Shown in pieces: positions 23,953-36,573 of a stretch of DNA of 64,000 nucleotides. Position numbers and translations under genes: made by a program. The notes beneath the pieces are model-generated. The model worked only from the letters and a program-made list of their open reading frames with translations. It did not search any database and was not told the origin of the DNA. Numbering within the stretch: position 1 is the first letter of the stretch; each line of letters opens with the position of its first letter. Where the stretch lies: the NCBI GenBank assembly GCA_022393335.1, contig JAJEKB010021931.1, forward strand, positions 962,643 to 1,026,642, written 5' to 3'. This DNA comes from Macrotrachela quadricornifera (Eukaryota; Rotifera; Eurotatoria; Philodinida; Philodinidae).

Positions 23953-23960
23953 TATTTATA
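23953..23960 (-). promoter_or_regulatory. TATA box of the four-TM gene, copy 2
   Basis: TATAAATA on the complement, 53-60 nt upstream of the ATG at 23900, matching the first copy. Confidence 0.5.
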
Positions 23961-24437
23961 CACCTTCAAATAGATAATGATAAGTTAGTTTCAAGGTGAG
24001 ATAATATTATTTTTTATTCGACAACATTAACAAACACATTGACTATTTACTATAAAAGATAAGATAGCCATGAATTAGATGAAAAAATTGTTTTTTTTTA
24101 CCTTTCGTCTTCATACTGACTATTAAAATTTGTTTTATCAACAATTTCCAAACAAAACTAACATTCAGATTCATTTCTAAAACATTAAAACAAACACTCT
24201 CATTGGAGAACAAACATAAATATTTTGTGAGATGGAACTAAAAACAAATAAGGATGTACGTGAAACAATTAGCTCAAAACACACTTTTACAAACATATAA
24301 AAACAAATTATTCTGTTATTTTGTCTTTTTTGACTACTAAGTTTAATTGGTGGAAATTTACAAGGAATGTATTAGTAAATTAGATTCTTCAGAGTTCATA
24401 TTCATATGATTGCCTTAACAACACAGTTCTATAGTAT

Positions 24438-25199
24438 GTCTTGATGCTTTATAGTTCATACTTTCATATTTGTATGTAATACGTATATACTTATATGACA
24501 GTGTTTAAACTATATCGATAGTTGTTAATATGTATTCTGCATCTGTCACAGATTATTTTTATAAAGTAAGGTAAAAATGATCACAATGTTATCCATTTTA
24601 AATATGATAACAATAGCATCAAGATTATTTCAGTATGCATAGAAAGTGTTATTAATGTAGCTTTATTAACAGTTTTTTTCGATATTTTTTATACCATTCG
24701 TCACTAAAATTACCCGAAACCACATTTTAAGAATCAACTTCAATTATGAAAAATGAGAAATAAAGCGGTTTCAGTATGGTTTCCAAATTTCATTATTGAA
24801 GTGTTGAGATTAAATTAAAAACATCTTATTGATAATTTTATACATATTGTAGATCAATTATTTAATTTGTATTTTTTTTTCAAATTTCAAGAAAAATAAT
24901 TTAAATATATATTTGAATTATTTAGGTTATATAGGTTTCAGTATAAACACTTATTGACATTACACTAATCAGCACTATCGATGTATTTATTCAGATTTTA
25001 CTAAAATATATTGAAACTTTTTGACAATTTTTGAGAACTCCATTTAACATTCATCTTTTGCGTATGAATTGACATATCCTCTCTCTCTCACTTACACAAT
25101 AGTGAAAATTTCTTTATTCAATTAGTATAAAACTACTTGCATTATATTTAATACAAACATAATATAAAACTAAATAATTCAAACACATAAAAGATGTAT
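24438..25199. other. AT-rich intergenic DNA
   Basis: No recognisable coding sequence or repeat. Confidence 0.45.
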
Positions 25200-26177
25200 T
25201 TATACTACTGTAGGAAGTGCTATCATCGTTGCATGAATTCGATTGTTTCCATTACGACCTCGATTTCCTGTCATTTTATGAAACAATCGAATCAGTTCTT
25301 TTCGATATATCTGAGCCGAAAGAATATAGACTCCACAACCAGTTGTATAAGATAAATGCAAAGGCAAAAGAAGAATAGTCGTAATAAAATGATGATTTGG
25401 ATTTGCTTGAAATGATGGTGAACTAAGTGACATCAAATACATAATACATACAGGTAATGTTAGTAGAACATGAATACCAACTTGACATAGAAGCATTCGA
25501 ACTAATTGTGATTCAGTGCGACGATTCTGAGCAATTGGAATGATTCGTAACTGTTGAGTATTATAAATTGTAAGAAAACCGAATAGAATCATGAGAAATG
25601 GAGCAATGCCAGCAAAGGCAACTATTTCAATGGAAATATAAATACTCATTGAAGCATTGGTTATTCCAATACTACATATAGAACCGTTGAATATCTCTGC
25701 ATAAATACCGAAAGGGAGTAAGAAGAGAACAGTGATGATGATTGTTATAACAATAACCCAATTAGCTATATGTACACTACTCCATTTCCGTTGTTGAGCA
25801 CTTAGTGAACTTCCACACCAACGATCAATTGATGCCAGAACAATAAAGTATGGAGATATAAATGCACATAAATTAGTTAAAAAAACGGTTATTTTACATA
25901 GAATCAATGATTCACTACTCGGATTGATTTGATAGGCTTCTGTTAAGAGTCGATAGATAAGTACAATACTTGAATACAAAACATTATTGATACCCATGGC
26001 CAAAAAATAGTTTGAACAAGCATGACGACGTAATGTTCGTCGAGTAAGAATAATTATATTTACAGAATTACTCACAATACCAAAGACGATAATTATTGGA
26101 ACGATAATTCTTGTTAATTGAATGGCAACTTGGAGATCAGTCATCGTTACAATAAATAAATTATGAAATGAATACAA
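25200..26177 (-). CDS. Rhodopsin-like G-protein-coupled receptor
   Basis: Single-exon 325-residue seven-TM protein. TM1 (IIVPIIIVFGIVSNSVNIIIL) contains the GxxxN-like element of class A receptors. TM2 (NYFLAMGINNVLYSS) follows. TM3 ends in ASIDRW, a DRW variant of the DRY switch. TM4 (IANWVIVITIIITVLF), TM5 (AFAGIAPFLMILFGFLTIY), TM6 (GIHVLLTLPVCIMYLM, lacking the CWxP tryptophan) and TM7 (LSYTTGCGVYILSAQIY, with no NPxxY) complete the bundle. The C-tail is short and basic. A Cys in the second extracellular loop (SICSIG) and one before TM3 (LILCKI) could form the usual disulfide. This divergent, often intronless class A group is expanded in rotifers and other spiralians. The ligand is unknown; a peptide is possible. 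A second ATG at residue 12 could be used. Confidence 0.8.
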   Translation of the reverse strand: MYSFHNLFIVTMTDLQVAIQLTRIIVPIIIVFGIVSNSVNIIILTRRTLRRHACSNYFLAMGINNVLYSSIVLIYRLLTEAYQINPSSESLILCKITVFLTNLCAFISPYFIVLASIDRWCGSSLSAQQRKWSSVHIANWVIVITIIITVLFLLPFGIYAEIFNGSICSIGITNASMSIYISIEIVAFAGIAPFLMILFGFLTIYNTQQLRIIPIAQNRRTESQLVRMLLCQVGIHVLLTLPVCIMYLMSLSSPSFQANPNHHFITTILLLPLHLSYTTGCGVYILSAQIYRKELIRLFHKMTGNRGRNGNNRIHATMIALPTVV

Positions 26178-27654
26178 AGTTGTTTTTTATATTAACTTAA
26201 TACAGATATATATATATGTGTCTAATAATTTCTAGGTTACGCCTCAAAGTAGACACACATTTCCTAAACATGACAATCATGAAAGAAACTTAATTTTTCT
26301 GGAAATGAAGCAGAAGATCTACACTTAGATATTCTTGCATACAGAAAAATAGCGAAGAATACGATAAATTTTTAACTATAATCAACAGTGTATTCAAACT
26401 TTTGATAAGAAACAATATTATCATCAGAAATAACAGAAAAATGGCATTACATCTATATATAGTATATTTCTTGATTAATCAAGATGGAATTAAAGAAAGA
26501 ATAAATGATAATTAATAAAAAAACTTCGCAAAAAATAATATATTCTGATAGTTTATTTCCTGCAAGATAAATGCCAGTTATCACGATTATACTCATCAAA
26601 CTAAGATGCTTTATGTTTTCTAGAATACTTTATCTATTCGTTCACTAATATTAATATAATTTCTTACTAGTTATGGAATAACACTAAATTTTATTTTAGT
26701 CTACTCAGAGTTTTTTCAGCATTATTATATTCACCTTTGATCACGGACTAAGACTGTGATTCACATGACGAAGGCTAGATATCACGATTCTATTGATAAA
26801 ATGAACAAAAGAGAATAAGAAAAAAATAAGATTATTAACTAAAAAGAAGAATATGTTATTTTTGATCAATTTGATGTTATTTAATAAAATAGTAACATAA
26901 GCAGATATTTTCGTGTAGTATTCTATTATATTGAGAGAAACAAAAATGAAAAAAGATCAAAAAGAATCCTTCTTTTTTTATGTATGATATTATGATACAC
27001 TTTATAATAATCATGAATGTTTGAAAGAAAGCCTGTTTTGAAACAAAAAAAACTATTTCTTTTCATGTTATTGTCATCTTTACTTCTCTCAGAATATTAG
27101 ACAAACTCAATGGAATTTCAAGACGCATCTTTTTTAAAAAGTCGAGATTAACTGTCACAATCATTATAATTCACTTGATCATATAGTATAGCGTTCATAT
27201 ATCCTTGGTCGCTTCAATTTTCGTAATCAAATTTTCATAAATGATAACATAAAGTTCAGTCATTCAAATACATTCATTTCGAATAATACTACTTCATTAT
27301 AGATGTTACTGATATTTATATGAAAAAGCTTAGTATTTATAATAAAAAAAAACATATTTGAAAAATCCACTGTTGTAAGAGTAGAGAACATAGATAATAA
27401 TATGTTCAGATTAACTTTGATATAAAAGTGAGCATGTGTAACACAAATATTCTCTTACCATCTCATCTATTGCAAATCTATCATTTTAGAAAATAGCACC
27501 CAACAAGTTCATATTGTTAGTGTTTATGACACATAACCATATATTCAATTATATTGATAAATTAGAGAATAATAAAATTATGTCCATTATTTATTTATAG
27601 AAAAATCATATATGATGAAGAATTCTTAAACTAACTCATACTTAAAATGCTTCG
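26178..27654. other. AT-rich intergenic DNA
   Basis: No ORF with protein-like content. An (AT)n run lies at 26203-26217. Confidence 0.45.
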
Positions 27655-28143
27655 AGGTACGCAAAAGTAGTGGCGGAAATATCTTATTTTCTTCTGGAAA
27701 GCTTGAGGAAATTTTTCATTTTTACGAAGTGATAGAGAAAATGGTTACATTTTACATTTGAATTTTCAATCGTTCATTATGTTATGTTAAATTCTGCTTT
27801 TTTGGAAAACACGAAGTACGTGATTAAAATAAGCGGTCTTATACAGATTGTAGAACTTCTCACGCTGCATCTTGTGATATTTTTTATTTTTTAGTACAAC
27901 GTAGTGAGCGATTGAAAATTCAAATGTAAAATGTAACCATTTAATCTACGTTATCTCTTAGTTAAACTTTCAACAAAAACAGTTTCTATTGAAATTTTTT
28001 TGTTATTATCTCATTTGAACAAGTATGAAATAGCACAAAAAGAATAGAGCTTCGTTTTCTCTATCACTTCATAAAAAACGAAAATTTCTTCAAGCCTTCT
28101 AGAAGAAAATAAGATATCTATGCTACTGCTTATAGATACCCCT
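27655..28143. mobile_element. Foldback/MITE, AAAAGTAGTGGC family, member 1
   Basis: The left end GGTACGCAAAAGTAGTGGC pairs with the right end (inverted) GGTATCTATAAGCAGTAGC. Inner arms also pair: GGTTACATTTTACATTTGAA at about 27740 with its complement near 27930. The centre contains CTCACGCTGCATCTTGTGATAT, also found in the member at 36574-37327. Confidence 0.65.
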
Positions 28144-28934
28144 AATTAATTAATAACATCTAAGATTGATTAAAAGTTAAAATTTTAAGTTTTTACTTAA
28201 TTTCTATCAAAAAATATCCAAAAAATGCTCATTCACTTTTTTCCAACATGTCTATTAATTTTATTGTGATATTTAGTTGAGAATTGTCCTAAGTATATTC
28301 ATCTAGTTTATTCTAATTTGTTGTCTTTTTTAATATCTTACTATATTATCAGAAAAAGTATCTTTGTTTTACATGAACAGAATTATTTTTGTATTTTTTT
28401 TATCCATACATCCATGACATGACCTTGGACAAGTCACTAACGGCTAAGTTGTTTCAAATGATTCATTCCACATGAGTCATTCATGCTGACTATACCTGTA
28501 GTCAGTATGTTGGTTGGAAGAGAGTGCAGATGCCGCCGTCTGTAAAAAGAAAAGACGATAGAATCCGGACGCATGTGGAAAACTAGTAATAATAACCGCG
28601 GCCGGCCCCAATGGGTGATAAACCTAAGGGACGTTATTACTACTATTACATGGCATACAATAGTCTTAAATAATTGTGTTCTATATACTATTACAAAACA
28701 AAAATAATGACATTTTTTGTTGATGACTATGATCACATGTTTTCACCTGTTCTTCATAATTTGTGTCGTTTTTTTCTCTTTCCTTTTAAAGAAAAAGCAA
28801 CTAATATATGTGTATCTTCGAAACGATCTTATTTGCTTGTTCGTTGAATTTTGCAGTGGTCGGCAAAAGCACAAAAATTTATCACAGAATATATATCTAA
28901 AGATACGTTTTAATATACAAAAAAAAAACTTTAA
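28144..28934. other. Intergenic DNA upstream of the F-box/LRR gene
   Basis: No recognised gene. It must contain the promoter of the gene at 28935, but no clear TATA box stands out. Confidence 0.4.
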
Positions 28935-31927
28935 ATGTCGAATAAGACAAATCTGGCTCTTCATACATTACCTGTTGAAATAGTATATTGTATACTGGAC
29001 AATCTTGATCAATTAACAATTTTTCTATCACTCTGTAATGTTTGTACGCGACTTAACGCTATTATCGATACCTATCCTCGATATCAGGTAACGCTTTTCA
29101 GAATAGAGAAAGTTTAGTGATATATAAATACTAAAGTGTAACAGGAGTTAGTCTTTCAGATCTAACCTATTTCGACAAAATTGAATTTGAATCCACTTTT
29201 AGCTTAAATGGAGACGAAATGCAAGACTGTAATATATCTGTTACAGAGGGGATTAAAATTATTTTGTTGTTTTTTCTACATTTTGTGAGAAAAACCTTAA
29301 GAATTTATCTTTTATCAACTTGACGCTAAAATGAGAGTAAAGACAGTGGTCAGAGTGAACGTTCGACGACCTCCTTCACCGTTACTCTCACCCCACTTCT
29401 TAAATCAAAGAACTGTTCGGAAATGTATGGAGATTCTTTAATAATGCAAGAGAATTATTCTAAGAAGAATATTGTCAAGGACATTTTTCCTTTTCAAATC
29501 TTGATTTCTATCTGGAAATTTCTGTAGCCAATTGCCGAACTGGATTGGACGGGATGTGCAATGAATGATCGAATATTACAACGTTTAGCTTGTGCATTAA
29601 AAAATAACAATGTAAGATTAAGTTTTCTTTTCATTACTTATATATTTACTATTTTTATTCATTCAAGACACTCATGAAATTGGATCTTCATAACCACGAT
29701 ATTGGTCTACAAGGAGTACAATATCTAGCTGATGCATTACGAAGTAACAAAGTGAGACATGTTTTATTCTTATCGATAGCATATTCATCATTTTCATTTG
29801 ATGTAGACACTCGCTGAACTAAATTTTTCGTTCAACAGAACTTATACACAAGGAGCACAACATCTGGCTGGGGCATTACAATATAATACGGTGAGTCACG
29901 ATTTCTTTTTATTGATCTCATATTGATGATTATTATTGAGTACAGATACTTACAACGTTGAATCTTGACTGGAACTATATCGGTGATGAAGGAGTACGAC
30001 ATCTGACTCACCAAGCAGAAAACGAAGAAATGCCCAACTACGGAATCCTAGAGAGTATAATGGAAAGCCTCAGGAACTTAGGACTACGACGGAATTTCGG
30101 GAATACAAGAGTGCTAGGAGTAAGTAATGTAGATGTATGAAAAATAAGTCATATATTTTAAAATAGAAAATCAAAATTTTACATGCACAAGTACAAAGAA
30201 TAGACAACGGATGTGGTATTTGCTCTGATGAAAGTAAAGATTTGATGATGAGAGATGATTAACCGTTTTTTCACTGTTTTACATAAAGTTATATGTCTGC
30301 TTTTGAATAGATGAATCAATCATTGATACGTCGCCATCCATATTGTATTTCTAATTAATGAGAAAATTAAATAGAGAATGAATAGATCTCCTTTTACTGC
30401 TAAAATTTTCAGAATAATTCATGACCCAAAAACTTCTCTGTATTTATTAGATGTCTTCATACTTCCATACTTCAAATTGTCAAGAAACCAAATATAGCTG
30501 ATACAAAGATTTCGAGTATGAGATAAAGTAGATAAAGTATAGTTAAACTTGTTTACTTTAACATTGCGTATCAAACACAAACATAATTTCCTAACCTCTG
30601 AACAGCAGAGAAAATTATAGTAATTTTCTAGTTTCTACTGACTCTTCATCTTCACCCTCACGAATTTTTATGTTGTCAATCATTAATATTATTTTCTTTC
30701 TATCCTTCCTACAAACGCTACTTTGAGAAAGATAAAGTAAATGAAAAACATTTTATTTTAAAAGATTTCAGAAATTTTAGATAGCTTGAATGCCATATGT
30801 CAATTTTTGGCATTGCAGTCATGACGTTTTACTTCCATATCATTGCGATGTTTGTAGAGAGAGAAAGATATCCATAGAAAAGATAAGATTGAATCAATCT
30901 TTTTTAATTCTCTTTAGAATATTTTCATTGATCCGATATGGTAATTTTTATTTTTGATGTACTGAAAAAGTTTAAGAAGACCTCATGAGATTTTAAAGGA
31001 ATAGTACGTGTTAGACAGCAGCTGAAAACAAAAATTTCCATTTTGTTGCGAAAACTCACTTTGTATTAAATACAGTGGTCGAACAACTACATATAGAAAA
31101 AGATATGTTGGAAATTTTCATGAACTGACATTCATAATTATTTATGTGATGATAAGTTAAGCTGCACTTCATTCGCGGAGGTAAATGTGTGAAGATGTCT
31201 TGTTTTTAAAAATTGACAAATTTTGCTTGTTAATATTTTCGTGTAGCTTTTTATAAACCAGAGATCAAAGCAAATACAAAGAAGAAAGAGAGATACGAAA
31301 TATGATGGGAAGTTAGGAAATATCATGCATCTTTAGACTATAATCAGAATCTTGGGAGTAGAGAATCTGTCGTTTCATCAACTACATAGTAGGTAGTTCC
31401 ATTCATTATAGGCACTCACTACGCTTAGTCTTTGCGGCAACAAAATCGGTGCAGAAGGAGCGCAATATCTAGCTCATGCATTAGTAAATAATACGGTAAG
31501 ACAATATTTCTTCTGATCAATGAAATATAGTTCATTAACATTCATTACAGACGCTAATCATGCTTAATCTTGACGTTAACTCTATTGGTGATGAAGGAGC
31601 TCAACATCTGGCTCACGCATTACTGAGTAATTCTGTAAGAGAAATTTTCTTCTTGATCATATATTTATCATTCCTTTCCAATAAAGACACTCACAACGCT
31701 CAGCCTTAAGACTAACAATATTCGTCTAGAAGGAGCACAATATCTAGCACTTGCATTAGAAACAAACAAAGTGAGATATATTCTTTTCATATAAATCATA
31801 TATAGACCGTTGTCTTTCGATACAGACACTCACCACGCTCAATCTTCACAATAACAATATTAATGATGAAGGAAGACAACATATGGTCGATACCAAACGC
31901 AGTTTGTTTAGAAGAATTTTATACTAA
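28935..31927 (+). CDS. F-box / leucine-rich-repeat protein, one LRR per exon
   Basis: Nine exons: 28935-29087, 29528-29611, 29668-29751, 29807-29890, 29946-30119, 31412-31495, 31551-31634, 31687-31770, 31826-31927. All introns are phase 0 and GT..AG; 310 residues. Exon 1 encodes an F-box-like helix bundle (LPVEIVYCILDNLDQLTIFL..), expected to dock on Skp1 of an SCF ubiquitin ligase. Each following exon encodes one ribonuclease-inhibitor-type LRR of 28 residues, e.g. TLMKLDLHNHDIGLQGVQYL. Six exons are exactly 84 nt; exon 5 is longer with a degenerate tail, and exon 9 ends the protein. Most introns are 51-56 nt; intron 1 is 440 nt and intron 5 about 1.29 kb, where further LRR exons could have decayed. 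A short LRR domain of 8 repeats suits substrate recognition; the substrate is unknown. No frame damage is seen. A Tc1-like element lies 370 bp downstream. Confidence 0.8.
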
Positions 31928-32299
31928 GAAAAATTAGTGATCAGACTTTCATATAGAAATAATCTTTTATTTTCGTTTCAACGTTCTATTTTTTATATGA
32001 AATATCATTTAAAATTTTATTCTGTGTTTATTCAGCGAGAGAATATAAGATATTTAATTCTATTTTTTCTTTCTTCATTCCATAGCGTTCCAACTGAAGA
32101 GCTCAAAATTTTATCTGAAATGCATGCATTAGGGAAGGTCAGTATGATGAAAACATATCAACGAATGAAAAATAGAAAAGTAAATTGAATAAAATGATTT
32201 CTAAAGAACAAATCTTAACATTGAAATACAAAATGATCACAGTTTTACGTTCCATTAAACTGAATTGTCTATCCATCAGAAACATAACTCCTATATATA

Positions 32300-34315
32300 C
32301 AGGGTCCAAAAAGTATTCGGACAGACATATATACCTTCGTACTCCATTATTTGTCTCGTAGAAGTCCGAGATTTTTTTTATCACAGGTGGCCCACAGTTT
32401 ATAGTATATACCACATAAAAATGAGCAAATATGATCAAGATTTTCAATTAGAATGACGTTTCACAGGAAAACATACGACTTTTCAAAATTAATTCGAAGC
32501 TGCACCACTAACATGCACGTCAAACCTTGTACAAAAGTGAATGTTATAAAAGGCTTTTATCATTAAAATTAAAATAAAATAAAGACTATTGTATTTTAAC
32601 ACTGATACTTATGTAATCCTTAGACCAATAGACAACTACTTTTCTAAGGAAAAGTTAGTATAAGATCATATTTTCAAAGAATATAATTGAGCAAGTAAGT
32701 CATTATTATTTGATATACTTATAAATAATGTATTTTGTATCATCGAATTTTATCTCAATTCATTAAGCGTATTTTTCTAAACAAATGATGAAAAAATACA
32801 TTAATCTAATATTTTGTCGGTCCACCTCGTTGCTTGATCACTTCACGAAGACAGTTAGAATAATTATCAACCAGCTTCCGACATTCATGTTTTTGCATAT
32901 TTGTCTACTCTTTTTTTTTATCATATCCCATAGTTCATGGAGGTCCTTTGGACGATAGTTTAAAATCTTATTGTTTAAGAGAGTCCAAAGGTGCTCGATT
33001 GAATTCAGATCTGGGAACTGCCATCCGATTGAGCACCTGTATTCCAGCTCTTTCAAGCCATTCTTTGACAACCTGTAAGCGATGCTTGTGATCGCGATCG
33101 TGAACAAAAATTATTCTTTTCATTTTCAGTTTTTTTTGCAGAATTCATAAGATTTGTTTCAAGAATATCCCGATACTATAATGTACAAAAAGTAATTACA
33201 TATTTATAAGAAAAACATCAAAGAATTTAGCATATATCCATTCATATGTCCTTCAATTCGGGCTATATTTCCTACGCCTTTGGAACTAAAGTAACCCCAA
33301 ACCATAATCGACGGATTATATTGAGCTACAGGCTCAATACAAGCCTCATTCCATGTTTCATTTGCTCTGCGTTGTATCAATTGACGACCTTTCGAAGGAA
33401 AAAGACGAAATTTCTTTTCATCCGACCATAGCATCCTATACCAAAATGAATTTGATTTGGCTTTATAATTTGTTGTCCATTGTAATCGTTTTATTCGATT
33501 TTGCTTTCTTAATAATGGTTTCTTTCTGGTTACTTGACCATGCAAACCAATTTCATATAATTGATTACGAACTGTTTGAGGACATACTGTTAAACCAAAA
33601 TCATCTTTTATTTGTTTCATCAAACTTTTCGCTGATAATCGACGGTTTCTTAATACTTTTCGTTGGGTTTTTCGATCAGCACATCTTGGTGTAGCTCGTT
33701 TTTGATCTGATCTTTGAAGATTTTCAACAGAACCTGTTGTCTGATGCTTCATAATTACAGAATAAACAGTGACCTTGGAACTTTCACTATATGAGCAATC
33801 TCGCCGATTGATTTTCTATCATCTCGATGACTAATCATTAATTCTCGTATATCGTTACTCCACTCTTCCTTCTTCACCATGATTAAATAGCAATTGTTGA
33901 AATAAAATTCGATGATACAAAATACATTATTTATAAGTATATCAGATAATAGTGAATTACTTTCGCAATTATATTCTTTGAAAATATGATCTTATACTAA
34001 CTTTTTCCTAGAAAAGTAGTTGTCTATTGGTCTAAGGATTACATAAGTATCAGTGTTAAAATACAATAGTCTTTATTTAATTTTAATTTTAATGATAGAA
34101 GCCTTTTATAACACTCACTTTTGTACAAGGTTTGACGTGCATGTTAGTGGTGCAGCTTAGGATTAATTTTGAAAAGTCCTATGTTTTCGTGCGAGACATC
34201 GTTCTAATTGAAAATCTTCGTCATATTTTCTAATTTTTATGTGGCATATATTATAAGTTGTGGGCTACATGTGGTCTAAAAAAAATCTCGGACTTCTACG
34301 AAAAAATTGAAAGCT
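32300..34315. mobile_element. Tc1-like transposon with long terminal inverted repeats
   Basis: The left terminal repeat (32300 to about 32765) begins CAGGGTCCAAAAAGTATTCG, a typical Tc1/mariner end next to TATATA. The right repeat (about 33900-34315) is its complement, with recurring blocks such as AAAGACTATTGTATTTTAACACTG and CACTAACATGCACGTCAAACC. The right end lacks the outermost about 50 bp including the CAGGGTCC tip, so the element cannot be mobilised from that end. The transposase pseudogene lies between. Confidence 0.85.
32838..33880 (-). pseudogene. Tc1/mariner-superfamily transposase (DD34E-like), frameshifted
   Basis: The start is at about 33880-33878 on the complement (MVKKEEWSND..), followed by an N-terminal helix-turn-helix. 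A 1-nt shift near 33785 separates it from the next frame (33752-33204), which has Tc1-type motifs: TTGSVENLQRSDQKR, a GRPR-hook-like stretch, and the first catalytic Asp in MLWSDEKKF. A stop after SLMFFL and another shift interrupt the middle. The second Asp is recognisable as IIFVHDRDHKH (about 33110), and the third acidic residue is Glu in DLNSIEHLW (about 33015). All parts of a DD34E transposase are thus traceable but in at least three frames. It is inactive; only the terminal repeats could be used in trans, and one tip is lost. Confidence 0.85.
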
Positions 34316-34989
34316 ATATTCTTCGACCAATAGTAAAGAGCTAATCAGAGGAAAAAATTATAAACATTAAATTGTTTATATAAGATTCTAGTATTCAATT
34401 AATACATTCCTTTAGAATTACATGTGATTCGATGTCAAACTCTTCGTTTTTTGTAGAAAGTGACAACCATCTAATTATAAGTTACTCATTGGTTTTTTTA
34501 TAGACTTAACTTTTGACTTCTGTCTTGAAATGTTGTATAATAGTATAAATAGTCATAGAATAACATCGTGTTGAGTTAAAACAAGAGACAGAGGTGACGA
34601 TGACACGAAAAATATAATAGAATTCAATTAATTAGAACAGAATAAATTACATAATTTGATTACTCCATGGTTTGCTGAACGACATTTTTCCGAAAAAATC
34701 ACGTCACTAGAACATTTTATTGAGATAGAATTAAAATATTACTTTGAACATGATCATCAATGAATAAACATGCTTTGAAGATTTATACTTGCCATTTGTA
34801 ATTATCTATGAGATTAAAGACACCATTTTATATAATAAATCATCATGCAAACATCATCATTATATATTCATGATTGAATGAAGAATCTCGGAAAAAATTT
34901 AATTTAACCTTTTGCGTTACTACGGAACATTTTCTTTTTTATACAAATATCTTGTAAAAGATGATTGAATATAACTTAGCCTTCTTTTG
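34316..34989. other. AT-rich intergenic DNA
   Basis: No recognised coding sequence. It may hold the eroded 5' part (TM1) of the GPCR pseudogene that follows. Confidence 0.4.
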
Positions 34990-35722
34990 CCATCTATCAT
35001 TTACTATTCATCCTAAATTTACGCCATGCTCTCAATAATCATGTTATTATAGTTGTTCTTATCATTGATTTGATTAGCGAACTAACAATTTATCCATGGG
35101 TGCTTTATTTTTATCAATTTAAACGTGTTCGCAGAGGGTTATCTATTTTTTGTCAAATCTGAGGATTTCTTGAATGGGGCTCTATATCACACAAACAATA
35201 GTCTTTGCCTAGGCAATAATGGAAACACATATTTTAATCTTTGATGATGAATGGATAGCAACTAGAAAAAAGGTTTTTTTGTTCATTATCTTCTTTTTAT
35301 TTGACCTATTCTCTATTATCTTATCTTTTACGTTATTGTCTACTTCTTTTCATCTTGCAAAAATCTCTTTTCGAATCCCATCATGTTATGTGCCAATGCT
35401 TGTCGTTCTTATAATTATATTTATTCTATGTGGGAGATGATAGTTCATCAAACATTAGTTCCTTCAATCATTATGCTATTCAGTATTGCTTTACTTGTAC
35501 GTGTTTTGCGGCAAAAACATTGAGTGTATCAACCAATTCTATAGGGAAAACATCGTACGATGACAATACAAGTACTGCGTATTTCTATTCTTTTTTACAT
35601 ATGGTGTCTCGGAAAGAAGAATTCTTGATGTTGCTGAACTTTCAAAATTTTTTATCTTTTGTTTGTGTCCTATCATTGCCTGAACTTCGATTGAAACTTA
35701 TCAAGATCTTGAAAACACGATG
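34990..35722 (+). pseudogene. Rhodopsin-like GPCR pseudogene
   Basis: Pieces of a class A receptor follow in the right order but in different frames. TM2-like LRHALNNHVIIVVLIIDLI then TIYPWVLYFY; a linker KRVRRGLSIFCQI ending in a stop; the end of TM3/loop 2 and TM4 (HILIFDDEWIATRKKVFLFI). TM5 is HQTLVPSIIMLFSIALLVRVLRQKH, then a stop; the start of TM6 is MTIQVLRISILFYIW; and the TM7/C-tail is LPELRLKLIKILKTR. The 'ER.ILIF....A..KK..F' and 'LVPS.IM..SIALL.RVL.QK' patterns belong to a rotifer-expanded GPCR group that differs from the intact receptor at 25200. At least four frame or stop lesions make it non-functional. Confidence 0.65.
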
Positions 35723-36573
35723 ACAAATAGAACACATTGTACTCGCTGTATTAACTTCAAAACCTACCAGAAAAACGCAAACATATCTTCACTAGATATT
35801 GTTATTTCGTGATTGATATTGTGTAGTAGTATGCTGTCATAGGCTATAAATAAAATGATTGGCTGTAAGGTTTATATATTCAAGGTTATATCTTGCATTA
35901 AATAATCCAAATACATGTAGTACAGTGAGTGCGAAAGAAAGGTAAGAAACAGAAAACATACATTTAATCGTGTTTCTTACCAAAGGAGTACCAATGCTAA
36001 GATGTCAGCTACAGTATATGACGCTGTCCGGTGACGATTAAGTAGAGGAAAGATATTTCTTTTAGATCGTGTTTCATAAAAACTTTAGAAGAAAACTGGT
36101 TTTCTGCAAGAGCACTGTAGTAAGCTTTCTAGTCATCGAAATACTCAGTACAATGGTAAGTAGCGATTTCATGCACCGCAATGCATTCATTAGTAACTGT
36201 GATATTAGATGTAGTGATTTCATATACCGCGATGAATTGTCTATTCATTACAATAATACATAGCGGTTAGTAGTCGAAGCATTATAACACTGGAGCTTTG
36301 TCTAAATAATTTTCAAAACACATGATACATTGAGAATGTTTGATCAGTTTCTATCAATCAGAACGATAGACTTATTTAAGAGGATTTTGTATACATACAC
36401 TATATATAATCCAAATCAAATCGAATTATCACGATTTCTATACTTTTCGAAATAGTAACTAAAGAAAAGGTTCTATTCAGTTCGCAGAACTATTTCGGTA
36501 TTCATTGTAGTTATATAATTATAAGTAGTTGTGTATAACCATACATCATTTACTTTTTTCTTTCACTGACTAC
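35723..36573. other. Intergenic DNA
   Basis: No recognised gene. 36175-36255 has short direct repeats around 'GATTTCATGCACCGCAATG' and 'GATTTCATATACCGCGATG'. Confidence 0.4.

Larger units (their letters stand above)
22530..24437. repeat. 1.9-kb dispersed segmental duplication, copy 2
   Basis: Counterpart of 7670-9578 (about 14.86 kb away, same orientation). Differences are point changes and short indels, and the gene inside stays open. Confidence 0.88.
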
